Shown one piece after another: positions 51,571 to 60,920 of a DNA stretch of 64,000 nt. Position 1 is the first letter of the stretch, and every line of letters starts with the position of its first letter. Source of the DNA: Haematococcus lacustris. Its lineage: Eukaryota; Chlorophyta; Chlorophyceae; Chlamydomonadales; Haematococcaceae. Made by a program: the position numbers and the translations under genes. The stretch is from the NCBI GenBank assembly GCA_030144725.1, contig JASKMD010000001.1, forward strand, positions 153,501 to 217,500. The letters are read 5' to 3'. The notes under the pieces were generated by a model. That model was given only the letters and a program-made list of their open reading frames with translations, was not told where the DNA came from and made no database searches.

Positions 51571-54330
51571 GGGGCGGCCTGGGAGCCAGCTGCGGTGGAC
51601 CGGCTCAACAAGCCCAGCTATAGGCTGACCCCGGAGGAGCGAGCCACCCACCTCTGCCCTCTACCCGCCCAGCGTCATGTGGAGCAGGAGCAGGCTCAAG
51701 GGCAGGAGCAAGGAGAGGCCAAGGGGGGGGGCAGGGGAGGGGGGCGGGCAAGGGGGCGAGGCGGGGGTAGGGGGAGAGGGCGTGGAGGGGGGGAAGGGCT
51801 TAGAGGGACAGGGGGCGGAGGGAATGGGCAGGCTGCCGACCCAGCTGAGGAGGGGCCGGGCACCTGGCCTAAGGAGGAGTGGCTCTTGGGCCCTTGGGCT
51901 CACCGGCAGCTGGACCCTCACGTGTGGGGCATGGGCATCACCACTCTGCTGGACTTGTCTGTCAAGCATGCCAGGGTGCGCCTCCACCAGCTCCAGCGCG
52001 TCAGTGCCGACCCCTCCTACCTACCAGGTGGGGGCCTGTGGCCTGCGCTGTGGGGCGTGCGCCCCCCCCGGGCAGCGGGAGACCCGGAGGTGACCACGGT
52101 GGCTGATGGGGCCCTGAGGGAGCTGGAGCACAAGTGGGAGGCCAGCGCGCAGCAGGTGGCAGGCCAGGGGGCAGCGGAAGAGCGGGAGGAGCGGCTCCAC
52201 GAGGAGGTGCAGGGCAGCCAGCCGCCCCGCTGGCTGAACACCTCTGCCAAGGCGGCAGTGGCCAGGGCTCACCTCGTGCGGCAGCTGGTGCGGGTGGAGC
52301 GAGAGGGGGAGGCTGAGGTGCAGGCGGCGCAGCACCTGGGAGAGGCTTCAGCCCGGGCGGGTGTGGGGGCGAGGGAGCAGGGGGCCCAGCAGGCCCTGCT
52401 GGCCAGCGCAGTCCTCGACCAGTACTATGGCGACCGCTCCTCTTTCTACTTTTACCATCGCGATCAGCCTGCGCACACCCCCACCCCCATCTCCTCTCTC
52501 CAGCTCCCTAGCCAGCCAGGTCAGCTAGCAGACCTCACCACGCTGGCCGGGGTGAAGGCAGCATGCAGGGCTTTCCAGCAACACTACTCAGCCGCCGAGC
52601 CCACCGGAGTCTACGCAGCCAAGCCGATGGACACAGCTGCGCGCGTCACGCTGCTGGGCAGCCTCACCTCCCACCTCACCCCCACCCAGGCCAGGGCTGC
52701 CGAGGGCCCCCCAAAACAATATGGCAGCCCTATGCTGTCAGAGGAGGAGCTGGGCCGGGCTCTGCAGGGCTGCGCGCACAGCAAGGCCCCGGGGCTAGAT
52801 GGGCTGCCTTTGGAGGTCTATGACCGGCTGTGGGTGGAGCTGGGGCGGCCGCTGCGGGCTACGTTGCAAGAGGCCCTGGCAGACACCGCTGACCCTGCCC
52901 CTCTGGCTGAGTTCCAGACAGGCATTATCACCCTCGTGCCCAAGGCTGGCAAGCCGAGGGACCAGGTGGCTGGCTACCGCCCCATCACGCTTCTCGACTG
53001 CGACGTGCGCCTGGTGGCCAGGGCAGTGGAGGACCGGCTGCAGCTGCCCTTGGACCTGCTGGTGTCCCCTTCTCAATCCGCCTTCATCCTAGGCAGGGAC
53101 ATCAGCGACAGCGTGCAGTTCCACCTAGGCCTGCTGGAGTACCTGCAGCAGCGGGGCAGCCCAGCCTGGCTGTTGTTGCTGGACCTAGCGGGGGCCTTTA
53201 ACAACGTGTCCTGGGGCTTGCTCCAGGACACGATGGAGGCCATGGGGTTCTGCCGGGAGGGGCATGTGCGCTGGGCTCAGCTGCTGCACCGGGGGGCCAG
53301 GAGCCAGGTGCTGGTCAACGGCCACCTCACCGACAGCTTTCTCCTTGCGTCGGGGCTGCTGCAGGGCAGCGGGGCCTCCCCGCTCTACTGGTGCATCGTG
53401 CTCCAGCCGCTGGTCAGCTACCTCAGCTCGCTCCAGCTGGCAGGCCGCATCAGCACCCCCACCATCCCCTCCAGCCCTTTGGCCATGCACAGGGCCTCCC
53501 TGACCCCCGCGCTCCCCTCCAAGGAGTATGCGGACGACCTCACCATCGTGGTGCTTGATCGGGTCAGAGACGGGAAGGTGGTAGTGGAGGCCCTGGGCCT
53601 GTTCCGCGCCGCTGGGGGCCCTGCGCTTAGCGTGAGCAAGAGCTCAGCCCTGCCGTGCGCCCAGCCAGAGCCTGGGCCGGGTAACCAGGAGGGCACGGGC
53701 CCCGAGGGGGCGGGGAGGGGAGGAAGGGGGGGTGACGGGGGGGAAGGGGGCGGGCAGGGGCAGGTGGGCGAGCTAGGGGGTGGGGCGGGGGAAGGTGGCG
53801 GGCAAGGGCAGCAGCAGGGCGGGCAGGAGCAGGGTGGGGAGCAGGAGCCGGAGGTGGTCATCCCAGCTGTCCGAGTGGGGGTGCCCGTGCGCCACCTGGG
53901 GGTCCCTCTTGGGGCGGCCTCCTACGCTGCCACCAGCGAGGCCGCCTTCGGTGGGGCGGCCGCGGCCATGATGGCAGACTCCCTCCCTTGGCGGCCCCAA
54001 GGCCTCAACCTCCTGGGGCGGGTGCAGGTGGCACAGCAGTGCCTGGCCTCCAAGTCCATCTACCAAATGGCTTTCGTGCAACCCTCCGCTCCTCTGGCGC
54101 AAGCCATGGCCTTGGCTGTCAACCGCTGTGTGGCAGCCTCAGACCTGCCCCCAGGAGCGCAGCCCCAACAGCAGCCGCCTCTACCCCAGCAAGACCATCT
54201 GCGTGATGCCCCAGGGGGAGGGAGGGGGGGGGCTTCCCGACCTGGGGGTCACCAGCACGGCCATGCTGGCAAAGATGCCGGCCCAGTTCTGGTCGCCCCG
54301 GGTTCGTCCCTGGCAGCCTCTGACCCATAG
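50968..54330 (+). CDS. LINE polyprotein frame (C-terminal domain of unit 5 plus RT of unit 6), 1,120 codons
   Basis: In order: NDPTAPPSRGISPRLQAH and the C-terminal domain, the Gly/Arg-rich linker, WLLGPWAHRQLDPHVWGMG, the EEP-RT linker (LDQYYGDRSSFYFYHRDQP), then RT with SKAPGLDGLPLEVYDRLW, GYRPITLLDCD, LLLLDLAGAFNNVSW, SGLLQGSGASPLYW and YADD (53,527-53,538), ending in a frameshifted tail (PPGAQPQQQPPLPQQ). The C-terminal domain precedes the RT because the reading frame runs across a tandem-repeat boundary, so this is a circular permutation of the normal LINE order. The start codon is arbitrary. There is no EEP domain, so the protein could not nick target DNA by the usual route. Confidence 0.75.
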   Translation: MLAKMPAQFWSPRVRPWQPRTHSLLADPSHGLSTWIINDPTAPPSRGISPRLQAHVAALAELKLFRAVPPASQSFFSVLAEALWYNAQVRLNPAAREAAAERGWTHVRHVREALHSPQLEGEARWAADLVRACLPEPWQGMVDRLQPPQPEWECLRVGPGVGFVLRRTPMLQPSHWVGPNGHLYPLDPTGQAALGALWAEEGAAWEPAAVDRLNKPSYRLTPEERATHLCPLPAQRHVEQEQAQGQEQGEAKGGGRGGGRARGRGGGRGRGRGGGEGLRGTGGGGNGQAADPAEEGPGTWPKEEWLLGPWAHRQLDPHVWGMGITTLLDLSVKHARVRLHQLQRVSADPSYLPGGGLWPALWGVRPPRAAGDPEVTTVADGALRELEHKWEASAQQVAGQGAAEEREERLHEEVQGSQPPRWLNTSAKAAVARAHLVRQLVRVEREGEAEVQAAQHLGEASARAGVGAREQGAQQALLASAVLDQYYGDRSSFYFYHRDQPAHTPTPISSLQLPSQPGQLADLTTLAGVKAACRAFQQHYSAAEPTGVYAAKPMDTAARVTLLGSLTSHLTPTQARAAEGPPKQYGSPMLSEEELGRALQGCAHSKAPGLDGLPLEVYDRLWVELGRPLRATLQEALADTADPAPLAEFQTGIITLVPKAGKPRDQVAGYRPITLLDCDVRLVARAVEDRLQLPLDLLVSPSQSAFILGRDISDSVQFHLGLLEYLQQRGSPAWLLLLDLAGAFNNVSWGLLQDTMEAMGFCREGHVRWAQLLHRGARSQVLVNGHLTDSFLLASGLLQGSGASPLYWCIVLQPLVSYLSSLQLAGRISTPTIPSSPLAMHRASLTPALPSKEYADDLTIVVLDRVRDGKVVVEALGLFRAAGGPALSVSKSSALPCAQPEPGPGNQEGTGPEGAGRGGRGGDGGEGGGQGQVGELGGGAGEGGGQGQQQGGQEQGGEQEPEVVIPAVRVGVPVRHLGVPLGAASYAATSEAAFGGAAAAMMADSLPWRPQGLNLLGRVQVAQQCLASKSIYQMAFVQPSAPLAQAMALAVNRCVAASDLPPGAQPQQQPPLPQQDHLRDAPGGGRGGASRPGGHQHGHAGKDAGPVLVAPGSSLAASDP

Positions 54331-54865
54331 CCTGCTGGCAGACCCCTCTCACGGCCTCAGCACGTGGATCATCAACGACCCCACCGCCCCCCCCTCGCGA
54401 GGCATCAGCCCGCGGCTGCAAGCTCACGTGGCGGCCCTGGCTGAGCTCAAGCTCTTCCGTGCCGTGCCCCCGGCTAGCCAATCCTTCTTCTCGGTCCTGG
54501 CGGAGGCGCTGTGGTACAACGCGCAAGTCCGCTTGAACCCGGCAGCAAGGGAGGCGGCAGCTGAGCGGGGTTGGACCCACGTCCGCCACGTGAGGGAGGC
54601 CCTCCACAGCCCCCAGCTGGAGGGGGAGGCCCGGTGGGCTGCTGACCTGGTCGGGGCTTGCCTACCCGAGCCCTGGCAGGGCATGGTGGACCGCCTACAA
54701 CCACCTCAGCCGGAGTGGGAGTGTTTGAGGGTTGGGCCAGGGGTGGGGTTTGTGTTGCGGCGCACCCCCATGCTCCAGCCCTCCCACTGGGTGGGCCCAA
54801 ACGGCCACCTCTACCCCCTAGACCCCACAGGGCAAGCGGCCCTCGGGGCTCTCTGGGCGGAGGAG
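51571..54865 (+). mobile_element. LINE array unit 6 (3,295 bp, first open-type unit)
   Basis: The shared lesions are absent: GCGGGAGGAG replaces GCGGTAGGAG, and GGGCTCAGCTGC with GGGGGGCCAGG replaces the second stop and deletion. Motif A reads AGAFNNVSW. The only break is a 5-C run (CTGCCCCCAGG) at about 54,150. Confidence 0.92.
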
Positions 54866-57625
54866 GGGGCGGCCTGGGAGCCAGCTGCGGTGGACCGGCT
54901 CAACAAGCCCAGCTATAGGCTGACCCCGGAGGAGCGAGCCACTCACCTCTGCCCTCTACCCGCCCAGCGTCATGTGGAGCAGGAGCAGGCTCAAGGGCAG
55001 GAGCAAGGAGAGGCCAAGGGGGTGGGCAGGGGAGGGGGGCGGGCAAGGGGGCGAGGCGGGGGTAGGGGGAGAGGGCGTGGAGGGGGGGAAGGGCTTAGAG
55101 GGACAGGGGGCGGAGGGAATGGGCAGGCTGCCGACCCAGCTGAGGAGGGGCCGGGCACCTGGCCTAAGGAGGAGTGGCTCTTGGGCCCTTGGGCTCACCG
55201 GCAGCTGGACCCTCACGTGTGGGGCATGGGCATCACCACTCTGCTGGACTTGTCTGTCAAGCATGCCAGGGTGCGCCTCCACCAGCTCCAACGCGTCAGT
55301 GCCGACCCCTCCTACCTACCAGGTGGGGGCCTGTGGCCTGCGCTGTGGGGCGTGCGCCCCCCCCGCGCAGCGGGAGACCCGGAGGTGACCACGGTGGCTG
55401 ATGGGGCCCTGAGGGAGCTGGAGCACAAGTGGGAGGCCAGCGCGCAGCAGGTGGCAGGCCAGGGGGCAGCGGAAGAGCGGGAGGAGCGGCTCCACGAGGA
55501 GGTGCAGGGCAGCCAGCCGCCCCGCTGGCTGAACACCTCTGCCAAGGCGGCAGTGGCCAGGGCTCACCTCGTGCGGCAGCTGGTGCGGGTGGAGCGAGAG
55601 GGGGAGGCTGAGGTGCAGGCGGCGCAGCACCTGGGAGAGGCTTCAGCCCGGGCGGGTGTGGGGGCGAGGGAGCAGGGGGCCCAGCAGGCCCTGCTGGCCA
55701 GCGCAGTCCTCGACCAGTACTATGGCGACCGCTCCTCTTTCTACTTTTACCATCGCGATCAGCCTGCGCACACCCCCACCCCCATCTCCTCTCTCCAGCT
55801 CCCTAGCCAGCCAGGTCAGCTAGCAGACCTCACCACGCTGGCCGGGGTGAAGGCAGCATGCAGGGCTTTCCAGCAACACTACTCAGCCGCCGAGCCCACC
55901 GGAGTCTACGCAGCCAAGCCGATGGACACAGCTGCGCGCGTCACGCTGCTGGGCAGCCTCACCTCCCACCTCACCCCCACCCAGGCCAGGGCTGCCGAGG
56001 GCCCCCCAAAACAATATGGCAGCCCTATGCTGTCAGAGGAGGAGCTGGGCCGGGCTCTGCAGGGCTGCGCGCACAGCAAGGCCCCGGGGCTAGATGGGCT
56101 GCCTTTGGAGGTCTATGACCGGCTGTGGGTGGAGCTGGGGCGGCCGCTGCGGGCTACGTTGCAAGAGGCCCTGGCAGACACCGCTGACCCTGCCCCTCTG
56201 GCTGAGTTCCAGACAGGCATTATCACCCTCGTGCCCAAGGCTGGCAAGCCGAGGGACCAGGTGGCTGGCTACCGCCCCATCACGCTTCTCGACTGCGACG
56301 TGCGCCTGGTGGCCAGGGCAGTGGAGGACCGGCTGCAGCTGCCCTTGGACCTGCTGGTGTCCCCTTCTCAATCCGCCTTCATCCTAGGCAGGGACATCAG
56401 CGACAGCGTGCAGTTCCACCTAGGCCTGCTGGAGTACCTGCAGCAGCGGGGCAGCCCAGCCTGGCTGTTGTTGCTGGACCTAGCGGGGGCCTTTAACAAC
56501 GTGTCCTGGGGCTTGCTCCAGGACACGATGGAGGCCATGGGGTTCTGCCGGGAGGGGCATGTGCGCTGGGCTCAGCTGCTGCACCGGGGGGCCAGGAGCC
56601 AGGTGCTGGTCAACGGCCACCTCACCGACAGCTTTCTCCTTGCGTCGGGGCTGCTGCAGGGCAGCGGGGCCTCCCCGCTCTACTGGTGCATCGTGCTCCA
56701 GCCGCTGGTCAGCTACCTCAGCTCGCTCCAGCTGGCAGGCCGCATCAGCACCCCCACCATCCCCTCCAGCCCTTTGGCCATGCACAGGGCCTCCCTGACC
56801 CCCGCGCTCCCCTCCAAGGAGTATGCGGACGACCTCACCATCGTGGTGCTTGATCGGGTCAGAGACGGGAAGGTGGTAGTGGAGGCCCTGGGCCTGTTCC
56901 GCGCCGCTGGGGGCCCTGCGCTTAGCGTGAGCAAGAGCTCAGCCCTGCCGTGCGCCCAGCCAGAGCCTGGGCCGGGTAACCAGGAGGGCACGGGCCCCGA
57001 GGGGGCGGGGAGGGGAGGAAGGGGGGGTGACGGGGGGGAAGGGGGCGGGCAGGGGCAGGTGGGCGAGCTAGGGGGTGGGGCGGGGGAAGGTGGCGGGCAA
57101 GGGCAGCAGCAGGGCGGGCAGGAGCAGGGTGGGGAGCAGGAGCCGGAGGTGGTCATCCCAGCTGTCCGAGTGGGGGTGCCCGTGCGCCACCTGGGGGTCC
57201 CTCTTGGGGCGGCCTCCTACGCTGCCACCAGCGAGGCCGCCTTCGGTGGGGCGGCCGCGGCCATGATGGCAGACTCCCTCCCTTGGCGGCCCCAAGGCCT
57301 CAACCTCCTGGGGCGGGTGCAGGTGGCACAGCAGTGCCTGGCCTCCAAGTCCATCTACCAAATGGCTTTCGTGCAACCCTCCGCTCCTCTGGCGCAAGCC
57401 ATGGCCTTGGCTGTCAACCGCTGTGTGGCAGCCTCAGACCTGCCCCCAGGAGCGCAGCCCCAACAGCAGCCGCCTCTACCCCAGCAAGACCATCTGCGTG
57501 ATGCCCCAGGGGGAGGGAGGGGGGGGGCTTCCCGACCTGGGGGTCACCAGCACGGCCATGCTGGCAAAGATGCCGGCCCAGTTCTGGTCGCCCCGGGTTC
57601 GTCCCTGGCAGCCTCTGACCCATAG
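54128..57625 (+). CDS. LINE polyprotein frame (unit 6 C-terminal domain plus unit 7 RT), 1,165 codons
   Basis: Begins at ATG 54,128 in SDLPQERSPNSSRL-type connection sequence. Continues through KTICVMPQGEGGGGLPDLGV (the conserved connection of LINE RTs), the C-terminal domain, the Gly/Arg linker and a complete RT palm with YADD. It overlaps the previous frame by about 200 bp in a different phase, because each 3,295-bp period adds one base. It differs from the next copy at few residues (GACLPEP versus RACLPEP; SVQFH versus SMQFH). Confidence 0.75.
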   Translation: MWQPQTCPQERSPNSSRLYPSKTICVMPQGEGGGGLPDLGVTSTAMLAKMPAQFWSPRVRPWQPLTHSLLADPSHGLSTWIINDPTAPPSRGISPRLQAHVAALAELKLFRAVPPASQSFFSVLAEALWYNAQVRLNPAAREAAAERGWTHVRHVREALHSPQLEGEARWAADLVGACLPEPWQGMVDRLQPPQPEWECLRVGPGVGFVLRRTPMLQPSHWVGPNGHLYPLDPTGQAALGALWAEEGAAWEPAAVDRLNKPSYRLTPEERATHLCPLPAQRHVEQEQAQGQEQGEAKGVGRGGGRARGRGGGRGRGRGGGEGLRGTGGGGNGQAADPAEEGPGTWPKEEWLLGPWAHRQLDPHVWGMGITTLLDLSVKHARVRLHQLQRVSADPSYLPGGGLWPALWGVRPPRAAGDPEVTTVADGALRELEHKWEASAQQVAGQGAAEEREERLHEEVQGSQPPRWLNTSAKAAVARAHLVRQLVRVEREGEAEVQAAQHLGEASARAGVGAREQGAQQALLASAVLDQYYGDRSSFYFYHRDQPAHTPTPISSLQLPSQPGQLADLTTLAGVKAACRAFQQHYSAAEPTGVYAAKPMDTAARVTLLGSLTSHLTPTQARAAEGPPKQYGSPMLSEEELGRALQGCAHSKAPGLDGLPLEVYDRLWVELGRPLRATLQEALADTADPAPLAEFQTGIITLVPKAGKPRDQVAGYRPITLLDCDVRLVARAVEDRLQLPLDLLVSPSQSAFILGRDISDSVQFHLGLLEYLQQRGSPAWLLLLDLAGAFNNVSWGLLQDTMEAMGFCREGHVRWAQLLHRGARSQVLVNGHLTDSFLLASGLLQGSGASPLYWCIVLQPLVSYLSSLQLAGRISTPTIPSSPLAMHRASLTPALPSKEYADDLTIVVLDRVRDGKVVVEALGLFRAAGGPALSVSKSSALPCAQPEPGPGNQEGTGPEGAGRGGRGGDGGEGGGQGQVGELGGGAGEGGGQGQQQGGQEQGGEQEPEVVIPAVRVGVPVRHLGVPLGAASYAATSEAAFGGAAAAMMADSLPWRPQGLNLLGRVQVAQQCLASKSIYQMAFVQPSAPLAQAMALAVNRCVAASDLPPGAQPQQQPPLPQQDHLRDAPGGGRGGASRPGGHQHGHAGKDAGPVLVAPGSSLAASDP

Positions 57626-58160
57626 CCTGCTGGCAGACCCCTCTCACGGCCTCAGCACGTGGATCATCAACGACCCCACCGCCCCCCCCTCGCGAGGCAT
57701 CAGCCCGCGGCTGCAAGCTCACGTGGCGGCCCTGGCTGAGCTCAAGCTCTTCCGTGCCGTGCCCCCGGCTAGCCAATCCTTCTTCTCGGTCCTGGCGGAG
57801 GCGCTGTGGTACAACGCGCAAGTCCGCTTGAACCCGGCAGCAAGGGAGGCGGCAGCTGAGCGGGGTTGGACCCACGTCCGCCACGTGAGGGAGGCCCTCC
57901 ACAGCCCCCAGCTGGAGGGGGAGGCCCGGTGGGCTGCTGACCTGGTCAGGGCTTGCCTACCCGAGCCCTGGCAGGGCATGGTGGACCGCCTACAACCACC
58001 TCAGCCGGAGTGGGAGTGTTTGAGGGTTGGGCCAGGGGTGGGGTTTGTGTTGCGGCGCACCCCCATGCTCCAGCCCTCCCACTGGGTGGGCCCAAACGGC
58101 CACCTCTACCCCCTAGACCCCACAGGGCAAGCGGCCCTCGGGGCTCTCTGGGCGGAGGAG
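54866..58160 (+). mobile_element. LINE array unit 7 (3,295 bp)
   Basis: Nearly identical to unit 6 and unit 8. Same 5-C frameshift at about 57,445. Differences from unit 8 are single bases. Confidence 0.92.
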
Positions 58161-60920
58161 GGGGCGGCCTGGGAGCCAGCTGCGGTGGACCGGCTCAACA
58201 AGCCCAGCTATAGGCTGACCCCGGAGGAGCGAGCCACTCACCTCTGCCCTCTACCCGCCCAGCGTCATGTGGAGCAGGAGCAGGCTCAAGGGCAGGAGCA
58301 AGGAGAGGCCAAGGGGGTGGGCAGGGGAGGGGGGCGGGCAAGGGGGCGAGGCGGGGGTAGGGGGAGAGGGCGTGGAGGGGGGGAAGGGCTTAGAGGGACA
58401 GGGGGCGGAGGGAATGGGCAGGCTGCCGACCCAGCTGAGGAGGGGCCGGGCACCTGGCCTAAGGAGGAGTGGCTCTTGGGCCCTTGGGCTCACCGGCAGC
58501 TGGACCCTCACGTGTGGGGCATGGGCATCACCACTCTGCTGGACTTGTCTGTCAAGCATGCCAGGGTGCGCCTCCACCAGCTCCAACGCGTCAGTGCCGA
58601 CCCCTCCTACCTACCAGGTGGGGGCCTGTGGCCTGCGCTGTGGGGCGTGCGCCCCCCCCGCGCAGCGGGAGACCCGGAGGTGACCACGGTGGCTGATGGG
58701 GCCCTGAGGGAGCTGGAGCACAAGTGGGAGGCCAGCGCGCAGCAGGTGGCAGGCCAGGGGGCAGCGGAAGAGCGGGAGGAGCGGCTCCACGAGGAGGTGC
58801 AGGGCAGCCAGCCGCCCCGCTGGCTGAACACCTCTGCCAAGGCGGCAGTGGCCAGGGCTCACCTCGTGCGGCAGCTGGTGCGGGTGGAGCGAGAGGGGGA
58901 GGCTGAGGTGCAGGCGGCGCAGCACCTGGGAGAGGCTTCAGCCCGGGCGGGTGTGGGGGCGAGGGAGCAGGGGGCCCAGCAGGCCCTGCTGGCCAGCGCA
59001 GTCCTCGACCAGTACTATGGCGACCGCTCCTCTTTCTACTTTTACCATCGCGATCAGCCTGCGCACACCCCCACCCCCATCTCCTCTCTCCAGCTCCCTA
59101 GCCAGCCAGGTCAGCTAGCAGACCTCACCACGCTGGCCGGGGTGAAGGCAGCATGCAGGGCTTTCCAGCAACACTACTCAGCCGCCGAGCCCACCGGAGT
59201 CTACGCAGCCAAGCCGATGGACACAGCTGCGCGCGTCACGCTGCTGGGCAGCCTCACCTCCCACCTCACCCCCACCCAGGCCAGGGCTGCCGAGGGCCCC
59301 CCAAAACAATATGGCAGCCCTATGCTGTCAGAGGAGGAGCTGGGCCGGGCTCTGCAGGGCTGCGCGCACAGCAAGGCCCCGGGGCTAGATGGGCTGCCTT
59401 TGGAGGTCTATGACCGGCTGTGGGTGGAGCTGGGGCGGCCGCTGCGGGCTACGTTGCAAGAGGCCCTGGCAGACACCGCTGACCCTGCCCCTCTGGCTGA
59501 GTTCCAGACAGGCATTATCACCCTCGTGCCCAAGGCTGGCAAGCCGAGGGACCAGGTGGCTGGCTACCGCCCCATCACGCTTCTCGACTGCGACGTGCGC
59601 CTGGTGGCCAGGGCAGTGGAGGACCGGCTGCAGCTGCCCTTGGACCTGCTGGTGTCCCCTTCTCAATCCGCCTTCATCCTAGGCAGGGACATCAGCGACA
59701 GCATGCAGTTCCACCTAGGCCTGCTGGAGTACCTGCAGCAGCGGGGCAGCCCAGCCTGGCTGTTGTTGCTGGACCTAGCGGGGGCCTTTAACAACGTGTC
59801 CTGGGGCTTGCTCCAGGACACGATGGAGGCCATGGGGTTCTGCCGGGAGGGGCATGTGCGCTGGGCTCAGCTGCTGCACCGGGGGGCCAGGAGCCAGGTG
59901 CTGGTCAACGGCCACCTCACCGACAGCTTTCTCCTTGCGTCGGGGCTGCTGCAGGGCAGCGGGGCCTCCCCGCTCTACTGGTGCATCGTGCTCCAGCCGC
60001 TGGTCAGCTACCTCAGCTCGCTCCAGCTGGCAGGCCGCATCAGCACCCCCACCATCCCCTCCAGCCCTTTGGCCATGCACAGGGCCTCCCTGACCCCCGC
60101 GCTCCCCTCCAAGGAGTATGCGGACGACCTCACCATCGTGGTGCTTGATCGGGTCAGAGACGGGAAGGTGGTAGTGGAGGCCCTGGGCCTGTTCCGCGCC
60201 GCTGGGGGCCCTGCGCTTAGCGTGAGCAAGAGCTCAGCCCTGCCGTGCGCCCAGCCAGAGCCTGGGCCGGGTAACCAGGAGGGCACGGGCCCCGAGGGGG
60301 CGGGGAGGGGAGGAAGGGGGGGTGACGGGGGGGAAGGGGGCGGGCAGGGGCAGGTGGGCGAGCTAGGGGGTGGGGCGGGGGAAGGTGGCGGGCAAGGGCA
60401 GCAGCAGGGCGGGCAGGAGCAGGGTGGGGAGCAGGAGCCGGAGGTGGTCATCCCAGCTGTCCGAGTGGGGGTGCCCGTGCGCCACCTGGGGGTCCCTCTT
60501 GGGGCGGCCTCCTACGCTGCCACCAGCGAGGCCGCCTTCGGTGGGGCGGCCGCGGCCATGATGGCAGACTCCCTCCCTTGGCGGCCCCAAGGCCTCAACC
60601 TCCTGGGGCGGGTGCAGGTGGCACAGCAGCGCCTGGCCTCCAAGTCCATCTACCAAATGGCTTTCGTGCAACCCTCCGCTCCTCTGGCGCAAGCCATGGC
60701 CTTGGCTGTCAACCGCTGTGTGGCAGCCTCAGACCTGCCCCCAGGAGCGCAGCCCCAACAGCAGCCGCCTCTACCCCAGCAAGACCATCTGCGTGATGCC
60801 CCGGGGGGAGGGAGGGGGGGGGCTTCCCGACCGGGGGGTCACCAGCACGGCCATGCTGGCAAAGATGTTGGCCCAGTTCTGGTCGCCCCGGGTTCGTCCC
60901 TGGCAGCCTCTGACCCATAG
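57423..60920 (+). CDS. LINE polyprotein frame (unit 7 C-terminal domain plus unit 8 RT), 1,165 codons
   Basis: Same architecture as the previous frame. RT palm and YADD (about 60,117-60,128) are present. Substitutions include SMQFH and AQQRLAS. It is followed by frame 60,718-61,797, which ends in the partial ninth unit after a 1-base loss in GGCGGAGCGATGG. Confidence 0.75.
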   Translation: MWQPQTCPQERSPNSSRLYPSKTICVMPQGEGGGGLPDLGVTSTAMLAKMPAQFWSPRVRPWQPLTHSLLADPSHGLSTWIINDPTAPPSRGISPRLQAHVAALAELKLFRAVPPASQSFFSVLAEALWYNAQVRLNPAAREAAAERGWTHVRHVREALHSPQLEGEARWAADLVRACLPEPWQGMVDRLQPPQPEWECLRVGPGVGFVLRRTPMLQPSHWVGPNGHLYPLDPTGQAALGALWAEEGAAWEPAAVDRLNKPSYRLTPEERATHLCPLPAQRHVEQEQAQGQEQGEAKGVGRGGGRARGRGGGRGRGRGGGEGLRGTGGGGNGQAADPAEEGPGTWPKEEWLLGPWAHRQLDPHVWGMGITTLLDLSVKHARVRLHQLQRVSADPSYLPGGGLWPALWGVRPPRAAGDPEVTTVADGALRELEHKWEASAQQVAGQGAAEEREERLHEEVQGSQPPRWLNTSAKAAVARAHLVRQLVRVEREGEAEVQAAQHLGEASARAGVGAREQGAQQALLASAVLDQYYGDRSSFYFYHRDQPAHTPTPISSLQLPSQPGQLADLTTLAGVKAACRAFQQHYSAAEPTGVYAAKPMDTAARVTLLGSLTSHLTPTQARAAEGPPKQYGSPMLSEEELGRALQGCAHSKAPGLDGLPLEVYDRLWVELGRPLRATLQEALADTADPAPLAEFQTGIITLVPKAGKPRDQVAGYRPITLLDCDVRLVARAVEDRLQLPLDLLVSPSQSAFILGRDISDSMQFHLGLLEYLQQRGSPAWLLLLDLAGAFNNVSWGLLQDTMEAMGFCREGHVRWAQLLHRGARSQVLVNGHLTDSFLLASGLLQGSGASPLYWCIVLQPLVSYLSSLQLAGRISTPTIPSSPLAMHRASLTPALPSKEYADDLTIVVLDRVRDGKVVVEALGLFRAAGGPALSVSKSSALPCAQPEPGPGNQEGTGPEGAGRGGRGGDGGEGGGQGQVGELGGGAGEGGGQGQQQGGQEQGGEQEPEVVIPAVRVGVPVRHLGVPLGAASYAATSEAAFGGAAAAMMADSLPWRPQGLNLLGRVQVAQQRLASKSIYQMAFVQPSAPLAQAMALAVNRCVAASDLPPGAQPQQQPPLPQQDHLRDAPGGGRGGASRPGGHQHGHAGKDVGPVLVAPGSSLAASDP

